A stretch of 5,665 nt of DNA from positions 1 to 5,665 of the forward strand of contig OMIJ01000271.1 of assembly GCA_900299065.1 (NCBI GenBank), read 5' to 3'. The notes beneath the pieces are model-generated. The model did not search any database. It had not been told where the DNA came from and saw only the letters and a program-made list of their open reading frames with translations. Made by a program: the position numbers and the translations under genes. Origin of the DNA: Hyphomicrobiales bacterium (GTDB lineage: Bacteria > Pseudomonadota > Alphaproteobacteria > Rhizobiales > Beijerinckiaceae). This document shows positions 1 to 5,665 of this stretch, piece by piece (position 1 is the stretch's first letter; each line of letters opens with the position of its first letter).

Positions 1-455
1 CTTCAACAGGCCGCCCGGAAGAAGAGGCTTATCTCAAAAGTCTGGGCGCGGATGAGATTATTCTGCGTCAGGAATTATCCGGCCCCGCACGGCCTTTAGG
101 CAAAGAGCGTTGGGCCGCTGCCATTGATAGCGTAGGCTCGCATACTCTGGCGAATGTCATTTCGCAGACGAAAGCCGAAGGCGCAGTCTCTGCCTGCGGT
201 CTGGCGCAGGGCATGGATCTGCCTTCATCTGTCGCGCCCTTCATTCTGCGCGGTGTCTCATTGCTTGGCATTAATAGCGCGACATGTCCCAAAGCACGGC
301 GTCTTGAGGCTTGGTCGCGTCTGTCAAATGAGCTTGATCGCGACAAGCTAGCGTCCATGACTTTGCATGTGCCCTTTGATCAGGTGATCGAAAAAGCTCA
401 TCAAATCGTGGAAGGCAAAATACGCGGGCGCATTGTCGTTGATATTCCCAACTGA
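1..455 (+). CDS. acuI: Acryloyl-CoA reductase-like MDR oxidoreductase (AcuI/YhdH family), C-terminal part
   Basis: This is the 3' end of a gene that begins left of the window; 150 codons are readable from base 3 to the TGA at 453-455. The translation resembles the nucleotide-binding and C-terminal parts of the AcuI/YhdH medium-chain dehydrogenases, which use NADPH to reduce acryloyl-CoA to propionyl-CoA in the cytoplasm. Visible family marks, in order, are STGRPEEEAYLKSLGADEII (cofactor-binding region, with the STGR turn that would contact the NADPH phosphate), SGPARPLGKERW followed by AIDSVG, the ACGLAQGMDLP stretch, and FILRGVSLLGINS near the substrate side. Family members are usually about 325-330 residues, so a little over half is missing. 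It converges on rnhA with only 5 bp between the stop codons. The family is recognised from remembered motifs. The exact substrate is inferred, since YhdH-like members may act on other enoyl or quinone substrates. Confidence 0.85.
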   Translation, partial: STGRPEEEAYLKSLGADEIILRQELSGPARPLGKERWAAAIDSVGSHTLANVISQTKAEGAVSACGLAQGMDLPSSVAPFILRGVSLLGINSATCPKARRLEAWSRLSNELDRDKLASMTLHVPFDQVIEKAHQIVEGKIRGRIVVDIPN

Positions 456-465
456 TCTGATCAGT
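451..465. terminator. Palindrome spanning two convergent stop codons
   Basis: The sequence ACTGATC-T-GATCAGT is a perfect 7-bp inverted repeat around a single central base. It contains the stop codons of both the acuI-like gene (453-455, plus strand) and rnhA (463-461, minus strand). As RNA it could fold in either direction as a 6-bp stem with a CUG loop. No T-tract follows on either side, so it is not a classical intrinsic terminator, and a weak bidirectional one is only a guess. It could also be a protein-binding site or simply the result of two TGA stops in GATC-rich DNA. Confidence 0.35.
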
Positions 466-919
466 CTGCGCCAATCTCGCGGCCCATATGCAAGAGCATG
501 CCCTTGCGCGCCAGCTCATCGGCGCGTTCATTCATTTCATGCCCCGCATGGCCCTTGACCCAGTACCATTTGATTTCATGGCGCTGGCTGGCTTCATCAA
601 GGCGTTGCCAGATGTCGGCATTTTTCACAGGCTTTTTGGCGGCCGTCTTCCAGCCATTGCGTTTCCAATTATGCAGCCAATTGGTAATGCCTTCACGCAA
701 ATATTGTGAGTCTGTATGCAGCGCTACATGGCACGGGCGCTTGAGCGCTTCAAGCGCCATTAGGGCTGCCATTAATTCCATGCGATTATTCGTGGTCAGA
801 CTTTCGCCGCCACATAATTCACGCTCTTTATCCTGATAGGTCAGGATTGCGCCCCAACCGCCCGGCCCAGGATTTCCAGAACAGGCGCCATCTGTATAGA
901 TGACAACAGAATCGCTCAT
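461..919 (-). CDS. rnhA: Ribonuclease HI
   Basis: RNase HI is a cytoplasmic endonuclease that cuts the RNA strand of RNA:DNA hybrids, clearing R-loops and primers during replication. The 152-residue protein is full length for the bacterial type I enzyme (E. coli has 155). All catalytic positions of the E. coli enzyme are present with the same numbering: D10 in YTDGACSGNPG, E48 in NNRMELMAAL, D70 in HTDS, H124 in VKGHAGH and D134 in NERADELAR. The basic, tryptophan-rich segment at about 81-96 (WLHNWKRNGWKTAAKK) is the substrate-binding handle. The start ATG overlaps the thrB stop as ATGA, and no clear Shine-Dalgarno sequence precedes it, so translation is probably coupled to thrB. It is the last gene of the minus-strand cluster and ends 5 bp from the convergent acuI-like gene. 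Confidence 0.97.
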   Translation of the reverse strand: MSDSVVIYTDGACSGNPGPGGWGAILTYQDKERELCGGESLTTNNRMELMAALMALEALKRPCHVALHTDSQYLREGITNWLHNWKRNGWKTAAKKPVKNADIWQRLDEASQRHEIKWYWVKGHAGHEMNERADELARKGMLLHMGREIGAD

Positions 920-1881
920 CGCAGCAGGCCATAATCACGCGCAGTGCTGACATGCTGATGGAAACGCAGCTTCTTCACATATTCCATCGGATCTTTGGGC
1001 CGCACCAATGCCCCCGGCGGCACATTCAGCCAATCCACAAGACGGGTGAGCAAAAAGCGCAAAGCCGCACCGCGCGCCAAAATGGGCAGAGCATTCTTCT
1101 CCGCTTCATCAAGATGACGCACGCGCTCATAGCCATTGATCAAAGCCATGCCCTTAGTGATGTTAAAGGCTGCATCATGTTCAAAGCACCAGCAATTGAG
1201 GCAGATGGCCAGATCGTATGCCAATTTGTCATTGCAGGCGAAATAAAAATCAATCAGCCCGGAGAGCGTGCCCCCCAGAAAAAACACATTATCGGGAAAT
1301 AGATCAGCATGAATAATCCCTGATGTCAGATCACGCGGCCAGTGAGATTCAAGAAAACCAAGCTCGTCGTCGATCATTGTGGCAAGGCCAGGCATGACAT
1401 GATCGGCGCGCTCGCCTGCCGCCTGTGCCAAAGGCCGCCAGCCCTCTAGGGACAAAGCATTGGCTCTCCTCAGACCAAATCCATTGCCGGCACGATGCAA
1501 TAGCGCCAAGGCTTCGCCCACCATTGCGCAATGGCTGGGATTGGGCCGCTTGATCGACATGCCATCAAGAAAATTGACAATCACAGCCGGACGTCCAGCC
1601 AATTGCCCCAGCGCTTGTCCTTGCCGATTTTTGATAGGCTGCGGGCAATTAATGCTACGCCCGGCCAGATGATCCATCAACCCAAGAAAAAACGGCAGAT
1701 CATTCTCGCGGACTCTTTTTTCATAGAGTGTCAGAATGAAATATCCTTTGTCGACATGCAGCAGATAGTTCGAGTTCTCAACGCCCTCGGCAATGCCCTT
1801 GCATGATAAAATGCCGCCCAGATCATAGCTCGCCAGAAAGGCCTCGAGCTCGGCATCATTAACTTCGGTATAGACCGCCAT
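916..1881 (-). CDS. thrB: Homoserine kinase (ThrB, aminoglycoside-phosphotransferase fold)
   Basis: This enzyme transfers phosphate from ATP to L-homoserine, giving O-phosphohomoserine, the substrate of threonine synthase. The 321-residue length and the APH-like fold match the alphaproteobacterial/pseudomonad ThrB, not the GHMP-type homoserine kinase of E. coli. The N-terminal lobe carries the nucleotide loop GIAEGVENSNYLL at 29-41. The catalytic loop HADLFPDNVFF at 191-201 supplies the base D193 and metal ligand N198, and IDFYFAC at 210-216 supplies metal ligand D211. AYDLA at 221-225 follows as expected. The ATG at 1881 gives the usual AVYTEVND-type N-terminus. Only a weak GGAT lies upstream, inside a possible small hairpin (1884-1906). 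The gene lies 55 nt after ispH and overlaps rnhA by 4 nt, which suggests co-transcription. Choline kinase-like proteins share the fold, but the end-to-end motif pattern favours ThrB. Confidence 0.94.
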   Translation of the reverse strand: MAVYTEVNDAELEAFLASYDLGGILSCKGIAEGVENSNYLLHVDKGYFILTLYEKRVRENDLPFFLGLMDHLAGRSINCPQPIKNRQGQALGQLAGRPAVIVNFLDGMSIKRPNPSHCAMVGEALALLHRAGNGFGLRRANALSLEGWRPLAQAAGERADHVMPGLATMIDDELGFLESHWPRDLTSGIIHADLFPDNVFFLGGTLSGLIDFYFACNDKLAYDLAICLNCWCFEHDAAFNITKGMALINGYERVRHLDEAEKNALPILARGAALRFLLTRLVDWLNVPPGALVRPKDPMEYVKKLRFHQHVSTARDYGLLR

Positions 1882-1883
1882 AG

Positions 1884-1906
1884 GAAATCCGGAATCGGCT
1901 GATTTC
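1884..1906 (-). promoter_or_regulatory. Weak hairpin over the thrB ribosome-binding region
   Basis: On the minus strand GAAATC (1906-1901) can pair with GATTTC (1889-1884) across an 11-nt loop, ending 2 nt before the thrB start codon. It would cover the only GGAT that might act as a ribosome-binding site. The stem is short and AT-rich, so this may be chance. Confidence 0.15.
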
Positions 1907-1930
1907 TAGGAGTGTTATCGATGCAAGAGC

Positions 1931-1948
1931 CGCCCGTCAAACCGGGCG
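1931..1948 (-). terminator. GC-rich hairpin at the end of ispH
   Basis: On the minus strand CGCCCG (1948-1943) and CGGGCG (1936-1931) form a perfect 6-bp GC stem around a 6-nt loop that holds most of the ispH TGA stop. No T-run follows. It is too short and lacks the tail of a standard intrinsic terminator. If real, it could attenuate read-through into thrB or protect the ispH 3' end, but thrB would still be expected to be transcribed through it. Confidence 0.25.
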
Positions 1949-2899
1949 CTGGTCACGCAATTCACGCGGCAAAGGAAAACTCATGGTCTCATGGGTCGTG
2001 ACAAAGGTCTCGACCGTCAGTTCGAATCTTTGTCCAAAGGCATTGATGATCTCTTCAACAAGTATCTCGGGCGCTGAAGCACCCGCAGTCACACCTAGCG
2101 AGCTGATCTGTCTAAAACGCTCCCAGTCAATATCAGCCGCTCGCAGAACCATTTGAACTCTCTGGCAGCCCTTGCGCTCGGCCAATTCAAGAAGGCGCTG
2201 CGAATTGGAGGAATTGGGCGCACCCACCACTATCATTGCATCCACTTTGGGGGCGATCAGCGCAACAGCCTCCTGACGATTGGTCGTCGCATAGCAAATA
2301 TCTTCGCGATGCGGGCCTATAATCTCGGGATATTTCGACTTCAAAGCCGCAATCACCTCGCGCGTATCTTCAACCGATAAAGTGGTTTGCGTGACAAAGG
2401 CGAGCGGGACATCAGGGGCAAAATTAAGCGCAAACACATCCTTGCCGGTCTCGATTAATGTCACAGCGCCATCGGGCAATTGCCCCATTGTACCGATCAC
2501 TTCAGGATGCCCCTCATGGCCGATCAGCAGCACATGACGACCGCGCTTATGATGGATCTCGGCCTCACGATGCACTTTCGTCACCAGAGGGCAGGTTGCA
2601 TCAATGGTGAAAAAACCGCGCCGCTCGGCTTCTGCTGGTACAATTTTGGCAACACCATGCGCCGAAAAGATAACAGGGGATTGGGTTTCAGGAATATCAT
2701 CGAGAGAGGCGACAAAAACAGCGCCCTTGGCTTTGAGATCATCGACGACATATTTGTTATGGACAATTTCATGGCGCACATAGACAGGCGGACCAAAGCG
2801 GACAAGCGCTTGTTCTACAATGTCAATGGCTCTGACTACACCGGCGCAGAAGCCGCGTGGCGCACACAAAAGGATATGCAGGGCTGGCTTGGAGCTCAT
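1937..2899 (-). CDS. ispH: 4-hydroxy-3-methylbut-2-enyl diphosphate reductase (IspH/LytB)
   Basis: IspH is the last enzyme of the MEP pathway. It uses a [4Fe-4S] cluster to reduce HMBPP to isopentenyl and dimethylallyl diphosphate in the cytoplasm. With the start at 2899 the protein is 320 residues, normal for the family. The three cluster cysteines are C18 in APRGFCAGV, C103 in DATCPLV and C202 in EDICYATTN. Substrate-site residues are H47 in RHEIVHN, H81 in SAHGV, and H131 and E133 in GHEGHPEV, followed by GTMGQ. The APNSSNS and TAGASAPE segments contact the diphosphate. An upstream ATG at 3001 would add 34 residues (MRAFFSVRVNKIFQ...). I prefer 2899 because the extension does not look like the family and GAGG lies 4 nt before this ATG. 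It probably leads an ispH-thrB-rnhA transcription unit. Confidence 0.97.
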   Translation of the reverse strand: MSSKPALHILLCAPRGFCAGVVRAIDIVEQALVRFGPPVYVRHEIVHNKYVVDDLKAKGAVFVASLDDIPETQSPVIFSAHGVAKIVPAEAERRGFFTIDATCPLVTKVHREAEIHHKRGRHVLLIGHEGHPEVIGTMGQLPDGAVTLIETGKDVFALNFAPDVPLAFVTQTTLSVEDTREVIAALKSKYPEIIGPHREDICYATTNRQEAVALIAPKVDAMIVVGAPNSSNSQRLLELAERKGCQRVQMVLRAADIDWERFRQISSLGVTAGASAPEILVEEIINAFGQRFELTVETFVTTHETMSFPLPRELRDQRPV

Positions 2900-3049
2900 G
2901 GGGCCTCGTTCTTTCACTTTCTGCCGTTCCCCTTTGCTTGCGTCAAGTCTCTTGTGCGGCTGGAAAATCTTATTCACCCGCACTGAAAAGAAAGCTCGCA
3001 TTTCCTGAATCTGGGCCTAAATTGTCGGCCAAGCCATGACCCTTGAGTC
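2900..3049. promoter_or_regulatory. Divergent intergenic region between ispH and the MATE gene
   Basis: These 150 bp separate two divergently read genes and so should contain both promoters. No convincing sigma-70 pair is visible. On the minus strand there is a TTGACG that lacks a good -10 at the right distance, and a TAAGAT hexamer about 65-75 bp before ispH that lacks a good -35. On the plus strand only poor matches occur. The function is inferred from gene orientation, not from clear motifs. Confidence 0.45.
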
Positions 3050-3052
3050 ATG
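3035..3052 (+). promoter_or_regulatory. Inverted repeat containing the proposed MATE start codon
   Basis: CATGAC (3035-3040) and GTCATG (3047-3052) form a perfect 6-bp inverted repeat around CCTTGA. The right arm ends in the proposed ATG of the MATE gene. In mRNA this hairpin would occlude that start codon. Alternatively, as DNA, it is an operator-like dyad at the head of the gene. It is short enough to be chance. Confidence 0.25.
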
Positions 3053-4441
3053 CCAAACATCTGGGATTTTGCTGTGTCTCCTCCGCCCCGCCCCCAAGGG
3101 CCTGCTGCTGTCTTCACGCAGGGCTCCATTTTGCGTCATGTTCTGGTCATGACCGCCACCGGCTCTTTGGGTTTAATGGCCATCTTCGTGGTCGATTTAT
3201 TCTCGCTCCTCTATGTCTCCTGGCTTGGCGACCCCGTGCTGACAGCTGGCGTGGGCTATGCAACGCAAGTCAGTTATTTTTTCATTTCGATCAATATCGG
3301 TCTTGTTATCGCAATGGGTGCAGTTGTCTCGCGCGCAATAGGTGCAGGTGATCGCATGGCCGCCCGGCGCTTGGCGACCTCGGGCCTTGTACATGTCACT
3401 GTGGTTTCTGTTGTGACCAGCGTGATCGCCTTTCCTTTGCGCGATCAGCTCCTGGGACTTTTGGGTGCGCAGGGTGAGGCTTTGCGGATCGGCTCGACCT
3501 TTTTGGCTCTCATTCTGCCAAGCAATGTTGGTATGGGCATAGGCATGGCGCTTGCTGCAATCTTGCGCTCGGTCGGTGATGCGCGCCGCTCCATGTATCT
3601 CACTCTGGCAGGAGCAGCGGTTACAGCCATTGCCGATCCGATTTTGATTTTCGGTTTAGGCCTCGGGGTCAATGGCGCAGCCATTTCAACCATATTGGCG
3701 CGGATTGTCTTTGTCATCTTTGGCTTGCATGCCGTCATCTCGGTGCATCATATATTGCAACGTCCGAACAGACGCGCAGTAATGCTTGATGTGCCTCCCT
3801 TTATGGCCATAGCCATTCCCGCGATTGTGACCAATCTCGCCACACCTTTTGCAACCTCTTATGCAATGATTGTTTTCTCGCGCTTTGGCGAGCCTGTGGT
3901 GGCAGCCTTTTCGATTATTGATCGGATTATTCCAGTTGCTTTTGGCGTATTGTTTGCGATGTCAGGGGCAATCGGTCCGGTGATTGGTCAGAATTTTGGT
4001 GCTCGCGCCTGGTCGAGAGTCAGCCAAACCATGAGCAAATCTTTCTTGGTCGCAATCATTTATGTGGCAGTGGTCTGGCTCCTGCTCTGGCTATTTTCAG
4101 AGCAAATCGTTGTGCTCTTTCATGCGCAAGATGAGACCGCCCGTCTTGTCATCTTTTTTTGTAACTGGTGCGGCGCAGCCTGGATGGGCTTGGGCTGTCT
4201 GTTTGTTGCCAATTCGGCCTTTAATAATCTGGGTTATCCCATGCTCTCCACCGCATTCAATTGGGGCAGGGCGACATTGGGCACAATTCCCTTCGTCTAT
4301 TTTGGATCACAAATCTGGGGGCCGGAAGGGGCGCAAATGGGCTTGTTTCTGGGTGCGATTATCTTTGGTATTGCCGCTATAATCAGCGCCTTCTGGGTGA
4401 CCAATCGCCTGCAGGACCGGGCCGCCAAACAGCCTGTCTGA
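3050..4441 (+). CDS. MATE-family multidrug/toxin efflux transporter
   Basis: This is a 463-residue, strongly hydrophobic inner-membrane protein whose length suits the roughly 12-helix MATE family, which expels cationic drugs, dyes or metabolites in exchange for H+ or Na+. Family marks occur once in each half. The N half has SRAIGAGD at 94-101 after an early helix, ILRSVGDARRSM at 171-182, and ADPILIFGLGLGVNGAAIST at 195-214. The C half has GPVIGQNFGAR at 309-319 and NNLGYPMLSTAFNWGRATL at 382-400. The N-terminal 22 residues are proline-rich and precede the first helix (about 28-55); the C-terminus ends in a charged tail (QDRAAKQPV). ATG 3050 is the first start after an in-frame TGA at 3044, but it lacks a good Shine-Dalgarno sequence. 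GTG 3074 (codon 9) has GGGA 7 nt upstream and is a reasonable alternative. The substrate cannot be told from sequence. Confidence 0.93.
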   Translation: MPNIWDFAVSPPPRPQGPAAVFTQGSILRHVLVMTATGSLGLMAIFVVDLFSLLYVSWLGDPVLTAGVGYATQVSYFFISINIGLVIAMGAVVSRAIGAGDRMAARRLATSGLVHVTVVSVVTSVIAFPLRDQLLGLLGAQGEALRIGSTFLALILPSNVGMGIGMALAAILRSVGDARRSMYLTLAGAAVTAIADPILIFGLGLGVNGAAISTILARIVFVIFGLHAVISVHHILQRPNRRAVMLDVPPFMAIAIPAIVTNLATPFATSYAMIVFSRFGEPVVAAFSIIDRIIPVAFGVLFAMSGAIGPVIGQNFGARAWSRVSQTMSKSFLVAIIYVAVVWLLLWLFSEQIVVLFHAQDETARLVIFFCNWCGAAWMGLGCLFVANSAFNNLGYPMLSTAFNWGRATLGTIPFVYFGSQIWGPEGAQMGLFLGAIIFGIAAIISAFWVTNRLQDRAAKQPV

Positions 4442-4545
4442 GATTAGTCGATCCTGCGCATTGCGCAGGGCTCATCACCGGCCTATGTAAGCAGTCGGTC
4501 GGCCTACTCGCGCGGCCATGCTCAGTAATGAGGAACAAGATTGCA
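4442..4545 (+). promoter_or_regulatory. Short spacer upstream of gshA
   Basis: About 100 bp lie between the MATE stop and the gshA start. Apart from the hairpin at its left end, the stretch holds a GAGGA ribosome-binding site (4530-4534), 11 nt before the chosen gshA ATG. I see no clear -35/-10 pair, so it is not decided whether gshA has its own promoter or is read through from the MATE gene. Confidence 0.35.
4453..4469 (+). terminator. Perfect palindrome downstream of the MATE gene
   Basis: CCTGCGC-ATT-GCGCAGG is a perfect 7-bp GC-rich stem with a 3-nt loop, starting 11 nt after the MATE stop codon. Its position suits a transcription terminator, but no T-run follows (GCTCATCACC comes next). 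It could act as a weak or Rho-assisted 3' end, as a 3'-stabilising hairpin, or as a dyad bound by a regulator of gshA. Confidence 0.45.
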
Positions 4546-5665
4546 ATGGCCCGCGACGTTTCTGATACAACGCCTGTCACGTCAAAGGCTCAATTAATCA
4601 ATTGGCTGGAAGCTGGCAACAAACCCGCACAGGCCTTTCGTCTGGGCACAGAGCACGAGAAATTCCCCTTTTATCTCGATGATCTCTCTCCCGTTCCCTA
4701 TGAGGGCGATCCAGCCACAGGACTCGGCGGCATTCGTCACTTGCTCGAAGGCCTGCAAAAGGCGACGGGCTGGGAGCCTATACTTGATCATGAGGCTTTA
4801 ATCGGCCTTGCTGATCCTATTGGCGGGGGCGCCGTTTCGCTTGAACCGGGCGGACAATTCGAGCTCTCGGGCGCGCCACTCGATAATGTGCATCAAACCC
4901 TCGAAGAGCTTGCCCAGCATATAAAGGCGCTCAAGACAGTGGCGGAGCCGCATCGCATTGGCTTTCTGGGTCTGGGCATGAGCCCGCTCTGGTCGCTCGC
5001 GCAAACACCGCGCATGCCCAAGAGCCGCTATAAGATCATGACTGATTATATGCCCAAGGTCGGTTCGCGTGGGCTGGATATGATGTATCGCACTTGCACA
5101 GTGCAAGTGAATGTGGATTTTTCCAGTGAAGCGGATATGGTGAAAAAATTGCGCGTCTCATTGGCATTGCAGCCATTGGCGACAGCGCTTTTTGCCAATT
5201 CGCCTTTCACTGAAGGGCGCTTGAATGGCCGCTTGAGCGAGCGCTCACAAATCTGGCTTGATACAGATAATCAACGCGCCGGCATGTTGCCTTTTGCCTT
5301 TGAAGAGGGCATGGGCTTTGAGCGCTATGTTGATTATGCGCTTGATGTGCCAATGTATTTTGTAAAACGCGGCGATCATTATCATGATGTATCTGGTGCC
5401 AATTTCCGCGATCTTTTGGCTGGGCGTTTGGCGCAATTACCTGGTGAACAGGCGACCATGTCCGATTGGGCCAATCATCTCTCGACCATCTTTCCCGAAG
5501 TGCGTCTCAAGCGTTATCTCGAAATGCGCGGCGGTGACGTTGGCCCGCCCGATCATATTGCCGCATTCTCGGCCTTCTTCACCGGCTTTCTCTATGATCA
5601 AATCGCGCTTGATGCGGCCTGGGATCTTGTAAAGCCCTGGAGCGCAGAGGATCGCCAGAATTTAC
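4546..5665 (+). CDS. gshA: Glutamate-cysteine ligase, plant/alphaproteobacterial type, 3'-truncated by window edge
   Basis: This enzyme joins L-glutamate and L-cysteine using ATP to give gamma-glutamylcysteine, the first step of glutathione synthesis, in the cytoplasm. 373 codons are visible and the frame is open to the edge; family members run to about 455 residues, so roughly the last 80 are outside. Conserved blocks are FRLGTEHEKFPF (31-42, including the metal-binding E36 and E38), GGAVSLEPGGQFELSGAPLD (94-113), GMSPLW (144-149), MYRTCTVQVNVDF (180-192), ANSPFTEGRLNG (217-228), LPFAFEEGMGFERYVDYALD (248-267) and HLSTIFPEVRLKRYLEMRGG (311-330). This is the plant/alphaproteobacterial class, not the E. 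coli GshA class. An in-frame ATG at 4528 exists, but the GAGGA overlapping it best serves ATG 4546. It follows the MATE gene by 104 nt on the same strand. Confidence 0.95.
   Translation, partial: MARDVSDTTPVTSKAQLINWLEAGNKPAQAFRLGTEHEKFPFYLDDLSPVPYEGDPATGLGGIRHLLEGLQKATGWEPILDHEALIGLADPIGGGAVSLEPGGQFELSGAPLDNVHQTLEELAQHIKALKTVAEPHRIGFLGLGMSPLWSLAQTPRMPKSRYKIMTDYMPKVGSRGLDMMYRTCTVQVNVDFSSEADMVKKLRVSLALQPLATALFANSPFTEGRLNGRLSERSQIWLDTDNQRAGMLPFAFEEGMGFERYVDYALDVPMYFVKRGDHYHDVSGANFRDLLAGRLAQLPGEQATMSDWANHLSTIFPEVRLKRYLEMRGGDVGPPDHIAAFSAFFTGFLYDQIALDAAWDLVKPWSAEDRQNL

Noticed and set aside
498..836. 112-codon open frame on the plus strand opposite rnhA
   Set aside because: rnhA on the other strand is certain from its catalytic residues; this frame is low-complexity antisense sequence.
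952..1302. 116-codon open frame on the plus strand opposite thrB
   Set aside because: It is antisense to the ThrB C-terminal half and its catalytic loop, and the translation has no family features.
2480..2986. 168-codon open frame on the plus strand opposite ispH
   Set aside because: It is the antisense shadow of a gene with all IspH cluster cysteines; its translation shows no recognisable domain and it has no good ribosome-binding site.
3036..3152. Short 38-codon frame starting at ATG 3036, overlapping the MATE start as a possible leader peptide
   Set aside because: No ribosome-binding site, and most of it lies out of frame within MATE coding sequence; nothing distinguishes it from chance.
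3445..3738. 97-codon minus-strand open frame within the MATE gene
   Set aside because: It is rich in Lys, Arg, Pro and Met as expected for the antisense of hydrophobic helices, and it has no independent support.
4798..5106. 102-codon minus-strand open frame within gshA
   Set aside because: It lies opposite conserved GshA blocks, and no family or start signal is visible.
1..5665. Search for tRNA, rRNA, CRISPR repeats, insertion-sequence ends, att sites, phage or defence genes
   Set aside because: None seen. Nearly the whole window is accounted for by six housekeeping-type genes and short intergenic gaps, so I do not claim a novel system.

Overview
The window is ordinary chromosomal DNA from a bacterium that is very probably an alphaproteobacterium of the Hyphomicrobiales (Rhizobiales) type. 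The case rests on four points: the compact ispH-thrB-rnhA order, a ThrB of the aminoglycoside-phosphotransferase fold, a glutamate-cysteine ligase of the plant/alphaproteobacterial type, and a partial AcuI/YhdH reductase with alphaproteobacterial-looking sequence. The order and family assignments come from memory, not from a search. By eye the GC content is moderate (about half to mid-fifties), which is low for many members of that order.

Layout, left to right. The plus strand opens with the C-terminal 150 codons of an acryloyl-CoA reductase-like medium-chain dehydrogenase (1-455). It converges, with 5 bp between stop codons, on a minus-strand cluster that reads right to left: ispH (2899-1937), thrB (1881-916) and rnhA (919-461). 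thrB and rnhA overlap by 4 nt (ATGA). A 150-bp divergent intergenic region (2900-3049) separates ispH from a plus-strand MATE-family efflux transporter (3050-4441). After about 100 bp of non-coding DNA holding a strong short palindrome, gshA (glutamate-cysteine ligase) starts at 4546 and runs off the right edge, with 373 codons visible.

The genes do not form one pathway. IspH finishes the MEP route to isoprenoid precursors, ThrB phosphorylates homoserine for threonine, RnhA removes RNA from RNA:DNA hybrids, and GshA begins glutathione synthesis. These are housekeeping functions, with a transporter and a partial oxidoreductase beside them. All catalytic residues I checked are present, and no frameshift, insertion sequence, tRNA, rRNA, CRISPR array or phage gene is visible.

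I found no undescribed multi-gene system. What merits a second look is small: palindromes placed at gene boundaries (451-465, 1931-1948, 3035-3052, 4453-4469), start-codon choices for ispH, the MATE gene and gshA, and an apparent excess of GATC with a deficit of GANTC.
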